From Fructobacillus parabroussonetiae (GTDB lineage: Bacteria; Bacillota; Bacilli; Lactobacillales; Lactobacillaceae): DNA of 64,000 bases. Below the pieces are notes generated by a model. The model worked only from the letters and a program-made list of their open reading frames with translations, ran no database searches and was not told the DNA's origin. Positions 58,501 through 64,000 of this stretch are shown here, in pieces. Location of the stretch: the NCBI RefSeq assembly GCF_018437265.1, contig NZ_JAAMFL010000008.1:24045-88044 (forward strand). Direction: 5' to 3'. The translations under genes and the position numbers were made by a program. Every line of letters starts with the position of its first letter. Positions within the stretch are counted from its first letter, which is position 1.

Positions 58501-58968
58501 TTACTTTGCCGACCGCTTGTTAAACTTGTTCGTTGGCAGTGCGAAAATCACAATCAGCACAACCAACAACACCAGATTCACAACCAAGGAAATGTTTTCA
58601 ACAAGACCCGTTGCATATTCCCCTGTAAAGTTCGTGATAACTTCCAATACAAAAAGGCTAAACCACCATGGCGATAGGCCCGTGTCGATCATCCGACGAT
58701 AGGAAATCGAGATGGTTGGAATAATGGTTGCCAGCGTGTAGGCCAAAAGGAGCAGAATGGCAACGATGAGGGCAATCAGTGTCCCAGCTGAGATGTGTGA
58801 AAAGGAGTGATCCTTCATCCAAGACAGCAGGAGCGGCCCAAACCCAATGACCGTCAACAAAACATTAATCAAAAGGTTTAGGAGCATGGCCCACCAAAAG
58901 TCCGACCGCGAGGAACGGGCCTTAAAGTTGACGTAGTTTTTCCAAAATTTTCCGTAAGCTGTAAACAT
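58501..58968 (-). CDS. DUF805 membrane protein
   Basis: A 155-residue protein with four hydrophobic segments. The N-terminal AYGKFWKNYVNFKARSSRSDFWW and the RRMIDTGLSPWW loop are diagnostic of DUF805 (YhaH-like) proteins, whose role is unknown. ATG 58968 follows CAGGAAGAATGT; upstream in-frame codons lack a site. Monocistronic. Confidence 0.85.
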   Translation of the reverse strand: MFTAYGKFWKNYVNFKARSSRSDFWWAMLLNLLINVLLTVIGFGPLLLSWMKDHSFSHISAGTLIALIVAILLLLAYTLATIIPTISISYRRMIDTGLSPWWFSLFVLEVITNFTGEYATGLVENISLVVNLVLLVVLIVIFALPTNKFNKRSAK

Positions 58969-59043
58969 ACATTCTTCCTGTAAAATTCTAAATTGGTAGT
59001 CATAGTTTAGCATGTAAGACGGTCGGCTGGCTAGGGAGGCAGC

Positions 59044-59076
59044 AAAAAAGGCCGGACAATTTGTCCGACCCCTTGT
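59044..59076 (-). terminator. terminator of the Mn-ATPase operon
   Basis: GGTCGGACAA-AT-TTGTCCGGCC then TTTTTT on the minus strand, 9 nt after the stop of the 145-residue gene. Confidence 0.85.
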
Positions 59077-59084
59077 TATTTTTC

Positions 59085-59522
59085 TTAAGCACCAAAAATC
59101 TTAGCAACTTGTGCTTGAATCTTACCTAAGTATGTTTCTTGGTCCTTTTCGGATTGCGCAAATGCCTGTTCATCAATGCTTTGATCCTTTTCACTCAAGG
59201 CATCGGCCATCATCTTCGTTGCAGCAGCGTAATCCGCATAGGCCTTTGCCAAGGTCTTGTGCACGCCCATGAAGCGAACGGGTACTTGGACGCCGGCCAA
59301 GGTCTTGGCATTTGTTTCGTATGCGGCAACTGCATCATCGAATTCAGCCTTGATTTCGCCAAATTCAGCCTTTGCCATGTCAGCGACTTTGCCAGCTTCC
59401 TTTGCCTCATCCAACTTGACGAAGAAAGGTGACACATGGTCAGCCGTTTCCTGTGTGTTCGTTAACACTTCTTGCAAAGTCGTCACGTAATACTGCATCT
59501 GTTTTGGGTTAAATTTTGCCAA
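59085..59522 (-). CDS. helical cytosolic protein co-transcribed with the P-type ATPase
   Basis: A 145-residue, Ala/Lys/Glu-rich, almost entirely helical protein without signal or membrane segment; not recognised. Start is TTG at 59522, supported by CGAGGATAAGACA. It begins 4 nt after the ATPase stop, so it shares the Mn-riboswitch transcript. A role linked to metal export or storage is only inference from position. Confidence 0.65.
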   Translation of the reverse strand: MAKFNPKQMQYYVTTLQEVLTNTQETADHVSPFFVKLDEAKEAGKVADMAKAEFGEIKAEFDDAVAAYETNAKTLAGVQVPVRFMGVHKTLAKAYADYAAATKMMADALSEKDQSIDEQAFAQSEKDQETYLGKIQAQVAKIFGA

Positions 59523-59526
59523 TGTC

Positions 59527-62205
59527 TTATCCTCGATTAAAAAATGTTCGTTGCACCCATTTTACCAGCTCAACGACAACAATGATAGCAAGAGAAGCCG
59601 CAATCACAATGGACCATTGGTAAGGATCCAAATTGGTAACGTGGAAAATCGGGTTTAATGGCTTAATGACCACAACAGCCATCATGGCCAACAAGGAGAA
59701 GAGCAGGGCGGCGTTGAAGAAGTGGTTCTTAAAGGCCGAAGCGTTTAGCCCAGACTGGTGAACCGACTTCACGTTGATGGCGTTGACCATTTGCATCAAG
59801 CCCAAGGTCATAAAGGCCATCGTCAAGGCATCCCCGTGTACCAAAGCCGTACCAGAATGATCCGGGAAGGCCAGCGCCAATCCGTAAACAGTCAAAACAA
59901 TGGCTGCTTGCAGCGCCCCCTGCCAAATAATAGCTGGGCCGACCCCACCGGATAAGAAGTTGGCCGTCTTGCCACGTGGCTTTTGCTGCATGCTGTTTGG
60001 TTGGGCGGGTTCCAAACCAAGGGCAATGGCAGGCAAGGTATCCGTGACTAAGTTAATCCACAAAATCATGACGGGAGCCAGCACTTCCCAGCCGAGCAAA
60101 GTCATGGTAAAGATGGCAATGACTTCGGCCAGGTTGGAAGCCAGCAGGTACTGCAGCGCCTTTTGAATGTTCGAGAAGACCTTTCGTCCTTCCTTAATGG
60201 CCGTCACGATGGTCGAGAAGTTATCATCGGCCAGCACCATGTCGGCCGCTTCTTTGGATACTTCCGTTCCCGTAATTCCCATGGCAACACCAATATCCGC
60301 CGCCTTTAAGGCTGGCGCATCGTTAACACCGTCACCGGTCATGGCCACGACTTTGCCCTTTTGCTGCCAGGCTTGCACGATACGTACCTTATGGGCGGGG
60401 GCAACACGGGCATAGACTTTGACATCCTCCACTCGCTTTTCAAAGCTTTCATCGGAAAGTTCGTCCAAGGCCGCACCGGTCATCACGGTTTTGTCACGGT
60501 CATCGTCTTCCTCCAAGATCCCCAACCGTCCGGCAATCGCTGCCGCCGTCTGTGGGTGATCACCGGTAATCATCATTGGCCGGATACCGGCTGCTTTCGC
60601 CTGCGCAACTGATTCGGCGACTTCTGGTCGTTCCGGATCAATCATGGCCACAAAGCCAATCAGGGTCAGGTCGGCTTCCATTTCAGCCGACTTGGCTTCT
60701 GCTGGCAAGTGTTCGACAGACTTTTCCGCAAAGGCCAAGACACGTAAGGCTTGGTCAGCCAGGTCACCGTTCATCTTTTGATAAGAAGCCAAGTCCTCAT
60801 CTGTCAGAGGACGAATCTGATCCTTATCCCAAACGTTTTTTACTCGGGACAAAATGGCATCGGGGGCACCCTTAACCGTTACTTGGTAAGCTTCATCCGC
60901 CCCATAAATTGTCGTCATCAACTTTCGTTCGGAATCAAAGGGAATTTCTTGCAAACGCTCCTGCTTACGCAACAGTGCCAATTGTTCTGGCCGATACTTT
61001 TCATTAAAGTCAATCAATGCCGTTTCCGTTGGATCCCCAACCAAGCCTTCGGCTGTGAATTGGCTATCGTTGTTCAGCGCCATCACATCGGCCAAACGAT
61101 TGGCGGCCGTGGATAAGTCAGCGGATTCGAAGGGGTTTTGCACTGACAAATCAACAATTTCGCCCTTCAAGACGACTTTTTCAACTGTCATCTTATTTTG
61201 CGTCAGCGTTCCCGTCTTATCGGAACCAATAATGTCGGTTGAACCCAACGTTTCAACGGCCGGCAGCTTACGTACCAGGGCAGCCTTTTTAGCCATTCGA
61301 GCCGTTCCCAGTGCCAAAGTAATCGTCACGATGGCCGGCAAGCCTTCCGGAATTGCCGCAACGGCTAAGGAAATTGCGGTCAACACCAGGTCAATCACCG
61401 GCATGTTTTGCGTGAAGTAGCCAATCACAAAGGTTAATAAGGCGATGGCCAAGATCAAGTAGGTCAGGACCTTCGACAAGGACTTGAGGTTTTCTTGCAA
61501 GGGCGTCTTCGTTTCATCTTGTCCCTGCAAGGCGCCGGCAATTTGACCAACTTCTGTTTGCATGCCCGTTGCGACAACGATTCCCATCGCTCGTCCATAC
61601 ACCACGTGGGCGTTCATAAAGGCCAGGTTTCGCTGGTCACCAAGGGCCAACTTACCATCTGTCAAAATCTTGTCCGTCTTTTCAACAGGAACGGATTCCC
61701 CTGTCAAAGCGGCCTCTTCAACACGCAGATTCGCTACGTCAACCAGTCGCAAGTCGGCGGGCACCACATCCCCCGCTTCCAGGGAGACCAAGTCACCAGT
61801 GACCAGGTTTGTCGCCGGCACCTGTTCGGCCAGTCCATCACGAATGACCGTGGCCTTCGGTGTTGCCATCTTCTTTAAGGCATCGATGGCGTTTTCAGAC
61901 TTTGATTCTTGGAAAACACCAAAGATGGCGTTGATCACCACAATGGCCAAAATGAAAAGGGCGTCGGTTTGCTCACCCGTCAGCGCAGCCACAAAGGCGG
62001 CGGCCAACAAGATTCCAATCATGAGGTCTTTAAATTGATCGACAAATTTTGACAGCAAGGACTTTTTCTTTTTAGCGGTCAAGGCGTTTTCGCCGTTTTG
62101 ACTCAGCCGTTCAGCTGCCGCTGTCTTTGACAATCCTTCTTTCAAATCCGTCTGCAAGTCTGTGGCCAACTGCTTTTGATCAATTTGATAAAATGACTTT
62201 TCCAA
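59527..62205 (-). CDS. P2-type cation ATPase, probable Mn2+/Ca2+ exporter
   Basis: An 892-residue pump with about ten helices. Phosphorylation site SDKTGTLTQ near residue 330, membrane motif AIPEGLPAIV, and hinge MTGDGVNDAPALKAADIGVAMG. It resembles Ca/Mn P2-type pumps such as lactococcal YoaB. TTG 62205 (MEKSFYQIDQK) was chosen because AAAGGAGAATAAG precedes it. The gene follows a yybP-ykoY riboswitch with terminator, a class that senses Mn2+, so the likely job is Mn2+ efflux when the metal is in excess. Confidence 0.92.
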   Translation of the reverse strand: MEKSFYQIDQKQLATDLQTDLKEGLSKTAAAERLSQNGENALTAKKKKSLLSKFVDQFKDLMIGILLAAAFVAALTGEQTDALFILAIVVINAIFGVFQESKSENAIDALKKMATPKATVIRDGLAEQVPATNLVTGDLVSLEAGDVVPADLRLVDVANLRVEEAALTGESVPVEKTDKILTDGKLALGDQRNLAFMNAHVVYGRAMGIVVATGMQTEVGQIAGALQGQDETKTPLQENLKSLSKVLTYLILAIALLTFVIGYFTQNMPVIDLVLTAISLAVAAIPEGLPAIVTITLALGTARMAKKAALVRKLPAVETLGSTDIIGSDKTGTLTQNKMTVEKVVLKGEIVDLSVQNPFESADLSTAANRLADVMALNNDSQFTAEGLVGDPTETALIDFNEKYRPEQLALLRKQERLQEIPFDSERKLMTTIYGADEAYQVTVKGAPDAILSRVKNVWDKDQIRPLTDEDLASYQKMNGDLADQALRVLAFAEKSVEHLPAEAKSAEMEADLTLIGFVAMIDPERPEVAESVAQAKAAGIRPMMITGDHPQTAAAIAGRLGILEEDDDRDKTVMTGAALDELSDESFEKRVEDVKVYARVAPAHKVRIVQAWQQKGKVVAMTGDGVNDAPALKAADIGVAMGITGTEVSKEAADMVLADDNFSTIVTAIKEGRKVFSNIQKALQYLLASNLAEVIAIFTMTLLGWEVLAPVMILWINLVTDTLPAIALGLEPAQPNSMQQKPRGKTANFLSGGVGPAIIWQGALQAAIVLTVYGLALAFPDHSGTALVHGDALTMAFMTLGLMQMVNAINVKSVHQSGLNASAFKNHFFNAALLFSLLAMMAVVVIKPLNPIFHVTNLDPYQWSIVIAASLAIIVVVELVKWVQRTFFNRG

Positions 62206-62235
62206 CTTATTCTCCTTTATAATGTTTTCCCAAGA

Positions 62236-62288
62236 AAGAAAAAGAGACCTATGAAGGCAGAGAAAAATCTCTGCTCTCATAAGTCTCA
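62236..62288 (-). terminator. expression-platform terminator of the Mn riboswitch
   Basis: GAGACTTATGAGAGCAGAG pairs with CTCTGCCTTCATAGGTCTC around a short loop, then a T-rich run on the minus strand, between the aptamer and the gene. Confidence 0.85.
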
Positions 62289-62292
62289 CTGT

Positions 62293-62387
62293 TTAAGGTT
62301 CTGCCGGCACTCACGTGCGATAAAAGACATTGCTGCCTCGGTTTGACGGTACAAAACCACGACCAAGTCGTCAGTTACTCCCTTAGG
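62293..62387 (-). promoter_or_regulatory. yybP-ykoY (Mn2+) riboswitch aptamer
   Basis: The minus strand reads CCTAAGGGAGTAACTG at the 5' side, ACCGTCAAACC in the middle, and TGCCGGCAGAACCTTAA at the 3' side, matching the yybP-ykoY core (AAGGGGAGTAG ... CGTCAA ... CCGGC ... GACCTTT). A terminator follows, so Mn2+ binding should allow read-through into the exporter. Confidence 0.8.
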
Positions 62388-62404
62388 AAAGAGTTGTTAC
62401 CATT

Positions 62405-62432
62405 ATTATATCAGCTGGAGGAAGAAAGACAA
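62405..62432 (-). promoter_or_regulatory. promoter of the Mn-riboswitch ATPase operon
   Basis: TTGTCT, 16 nt, TATAAT on the minus strand, about 10 nt upstream of the aptamer. Confidence 0.75.
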
Positions 62433-62503
62433 GTTTTATTGGCAAGTAAGGCTATGTTAGAATGGGGCCAATTGTTAACCGCCGATCTTTAAAAGGAAAG
62501 ACC

Positions 62504-62887
62504 ATGACAGAAAACGAACGCAGCGATCAAAACCGCCAGCTCGCTTACCTATTAAGCATCCTTCTCTTTTTAATTTTTGCTGGAACGAAGGATTATAGCC
62601 TTCTTCTACTTTTTGCCTTAATTCGAGCAAGTCATCGATTCACTCTGATTTACTACTTCCTTAAACGACTCTTTGGCTCCTTCCAATATGAAGTGCGGCA
62701 CGTTGAAAAATGGCGCGATTGGGAAGAAAAAGGCCGTGTTCATTTTGCTTGGTTTTTAGACTATGCCATCATCGTAAGCCTGCTCTTTAGCCTCTTTTTC
62801 AGAAAATATTACGACTTTCTTTTTACCCTGCTGATTTTAGGACTAATCATTTATCAAACCAGAAAAGCACGTGTCGACAAACCTTGA
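62504..62887 (+). CDS. membrane protein of unknown function
   Basis: A 127-residue protein with about four hydrophobic segments (LAYLLSILLFLIFAG, SLLLLFALI, AIIVSLLFSLFF, FLFTLLILGLII) and a basic loop between. Family not recognised. ATG 62504 was chosen because AAAAGGAAAGACC stands before it. It is divergent from the Mn-ATPase operon and ends at its own terminator. Confidence 0.6.
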   Translation: MTENERSDQNRQLAYLLSILLFLIFAGTKDYSLLLLFALIRASHRFTLIYYFLKRLFGSFQYEVRHVEKWRDWEEKGRVHFAWFLDYAIIVSLLFSLFFRKYYDFLFTLLILGLIIYQTRKARVDKP

Positions 62888-62907
62888 GTACTCGTATTGA
62901 AAAAATA

Positions 62908-62945
62908 TAACGAACGACAGATTTGCCATCGGTTGTTCGTTTTTT
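62908..62945 (+). terminator. terminator
   Basis: AACGAAC...GTTCGTTTTTT after the membrane protein gene. Confidence 0.75.
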
Positions 62946-62988
62946 ATTTAGCGCTTTATTTGTAATTAGTAAATGAAGTACCAATCGT

Positions 62989-63029
62989 ATTTGAACAGGT
63001 ATTTCTTGGTTCAGAAATCAAATTCAAAT
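62989..63029. repeat. 41-nt imperfect inverted repeat upstream of the GG-peptide gene
   Basis: ATTTGAA-5nt-ATTTC-8nt-GAAAT-4nt-TTCAAAT. It lies in the AT-rich 62946-63125 gap, about 100 nt before the peptide start. It could be an operator or an RNA structure. Confidence 0.4.
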
Positions 63030-63125
63030 CTATTTATTAAAAATAATCATAATGACCATATCCTAATGATGTTAAATTTTGATTGTATTTAATATGCTTT
63101 TTTACCAATATAAAGGAGAATAGTA

Positions 63126-63284
63126 ATGAACAATGCCGACTTTTCAAATCTTATTCATGAAGACGAACTATCCAATATCAAAGGAGGAATCATGATCACT
63201 GATGCCGTAGGTGGTTATTTCCCAAATGCTAGTTGTGGCAGTGATGGCAGTGCCTTTGGTCTGTGGGAATGGATGGCTCATTAA
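63126..63284 (+). CDS. double-glycine leader peptide, bacteriocin-like precursor
   Basis: A 52-residue precursor. The leader, MNNADFSNLIHEDELSNIKGG (residues 1-21), has the ELxxIxGG pattern cut by bacteriocin ABC transporters with C39 peptidase domains. The predicted mature peptide is 31 residues: IMITDAVGGYF, then PNASCGSDGSAFGLWEWMAH. It has one Cys, no Lys or Arg, and a negative charge. ATG follows ATAAAGGAGAATAGTA. A strong bidirectional terminator follows, and a CPBP-family gene lies on the other strand. No dedicated exporter is in the window. It could be a bacteriocin or a secreted signal. Confidence 0.72.
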   Translation: MNNADFSNLIHEDELSNIKGGIMITDAVGGYFPNASCGSDGSAFGLWEWMAH

Positions 63285-63296
63285 AAAATCAATTTT

Positions 63297-63334
63297 AAAA
63301 GTCGTTTCATCTTTCACTATGAAACGACTTTTTT
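63297..63334. terminator. bidirectional terminator
   Basis: AAAAGTCGTTTCAT-CTTTCACT-ATGAAACGACTTTTTT between the GG-peptide gene and the converging CPBP gene. Confidence 0.88.
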
Positions 63335-63339
63335 ATTAA

Positions 63340-63798
63340 CTATTTGTTTGCAATCATGATAATAATCGGCATTGACGCCATGGCGTTCATCAGACAATGC
63401 TGAACAATACTCCCCGTTAACTTTTTCGTTTCTTTATAGGTTACAGCCAGTGATACTGCCGTTATTAGGTATGACAGGAAAGCGATGAGATTACTTCCTG
63501 TTATCAAAAATGTTTGCAGATGAAGATAAGCAAATAGTAAGGAAGACAACATAACACTAGCCATTCCCATCTTGCCTCGAGTAAACATGTTCATCATATA
63601 CCCTCTAAAGACAATTTCTTCCAAAATTGGTCCAAAGAATATTGCAAAAGACAGCACACCTATTAAAAGTGGTGTTGATAAACCTTGTAAGGTTTGTAAA
63701 ATATTTTCCTGATTTTTGTAATTCGTCGTGATTTCAAAGGTTGTACTCAATAAATGCAGCAAGTACAAAAGTGCCCACTGTAAAAGAAAGCATTGCAT
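63340..63798 (-). pseudogene. CPBP (Abi) family membrane protein, 5' end cut by an insertion element
   Basis: A 152-residue membrane protein with the CPBP motifs EEIVFRG, FAYLHLQ and HCLMNAM; this family includes bacteriocin self-immunity proteins. The ATG at 63798 has no ribosome site. The frame is open further upstream (…YEQKLNWHDAFVI) until it runs into IS3-type terminal sequence near 63840 and a TAA at 63861. So the true N-terminus, about one helix, seems lost. It may be inactive. Its place beside the GG-leader peptide suggests it was an immunity gene. Confidence 0.65.
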
Positions 63799-63837
63799 GA
63801 TGACGAAGGCATCATGCCAATTCAGCTTTTGCTCGTA

Positions 63838-64000
63838 TGCTGATAAAATGGACAGATTTTATGCATCGTCCACTGTATAATTATCCCAAGACTAAAAAGG
63901 AAATCAGCACATGACTAAAAGGCCACGTTACTCACAGGAATTCAAAGACGCCATTGTTGCCCTCTATCAAGAAGGTCGTTCCTCTCTGTCACTTTCAATT
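63838..64000 (+). mobile_element. left end of an IS3-family insertion sequence
   Basis: The element begins between 63838 and 63849 (TG...TGGACAGATTT, IS3-type end). The right end lies outside the window, so the exact terminal repeat and target duplication cannot be read. Confidence 0.7.
63911..64000 (+). CDS. IS3-family transposase OrfA (partial)
   Basis: The first 30 codons, MTKRPRYSQEFKDAIVALYQ and on, match the N-terminal helix-turn-helix of IS3-type OrfA proteins (pattern RYSxEFKxxIVxLYxxG). Start follows AAAAAGGAAATCAGCAC. It continues beyond the window's edge. Confidence 0.8.
   Translation, partial: MTKRPRYSQEFKDAIVALYQEGRSSLSLSI

Overview
This is a 64 kb chromosomal window from a low-GC Gram-positive lactic acid bacterium. 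The best fit is the Leuconostoc/Fructobacillus/Convivina branch of the Lactobacillaceae. Evidence: a 331-residue D-lactate dehydrogenase with R235/E264/H296, a T-box ahead of pheST, type-B bL31, coiA-pepF and yvcK-whiA-clpP neighbourhoods, frequent TTG starts with strong AGGAGG-type ribosome sites, and an IS3-type element at the right edge. The genus cannot be fixed from this sequence alone. No rRNA, tRNA or CRISPR array was seen.

Layout. 1-3 kb: Apf-like secreted wall protein, amino-acid permease, and a small membrane-protein gene split by an in-frame TAA. 3-8 kb: uvrB-uvrA with a LexA/DinR box. 8-14 kb: one five-gene operon for glycolipid anchor and lipoteichoic acid synthesis (lafA, lafB, a YbhN-like membrane protein, ykuJ-like gene, ltaS). 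14-17.5 kb: heterodimeric ABC exporter with a structured leader. 18-20 kb: tgt-yajC and a Nudix hydrolase. 20.3-20.6 kb: a promoter-to-terminator unit without ORF, likely a structured RNA (6S-like). 21.4-27.6 kb: aromatic amino-acid operon behind a Tyr/Phe-rich leader peptide and attenuator; its first gene is an MFS transporter fused to a chorismate mutase. 28-33 kb: EIIC-like membrane protein, D-lactate dehydrogenase, clpP, whiA-yvcK, radC. 33.6-48.5 kb: MFS efflux, folC, cshA, serine hydrolase, murF, alpha/beta hydrolase, RlmD-type methyltransferase, rpmE2, murA, and pheST with its T-box. 48.5-57.6 kb: hydroxyacid dehydrogenase, pepF, coiA, a polar amino-acid ABC operon with two receptor-permease fusions, and a glycosyltransferase. 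57.6-62.9 kb: a secreted-protein gene with a nonsense codon, DUF805 protein, and a Mn-type P-ATPase operon behind a yybP-ykoY riboswitch. 62.9-64 kb: an AT-rich patch with an unannotated double-glycine (bacteriocin-like) peptide, a CPBP-family gene cut at its 5' end, and the start of an IS3 element.

The strongest candidates for something new are: (1) the aromatic operon, with a MKSINVTMMNRYYGFYYFR leader peptide, mutually exclusive hairpins, the transporter-mutase fusion with its active-site residues kept, and a short prephenate-dehydratase-like last gene; (2) the anionic GG-leader peptide next to a CPBP gene; (3) several housekeeping enzymes that have lost family-defining cysteines (MurA Asp116 for Cys, Tgt without its zinc cysteines, RlmD-type enzyme without its Fe-S cysteines). 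The two genes broken by in-frame TAA codons (2225-2758 and 57634-58257) are either pseudogenes or sequence errors.
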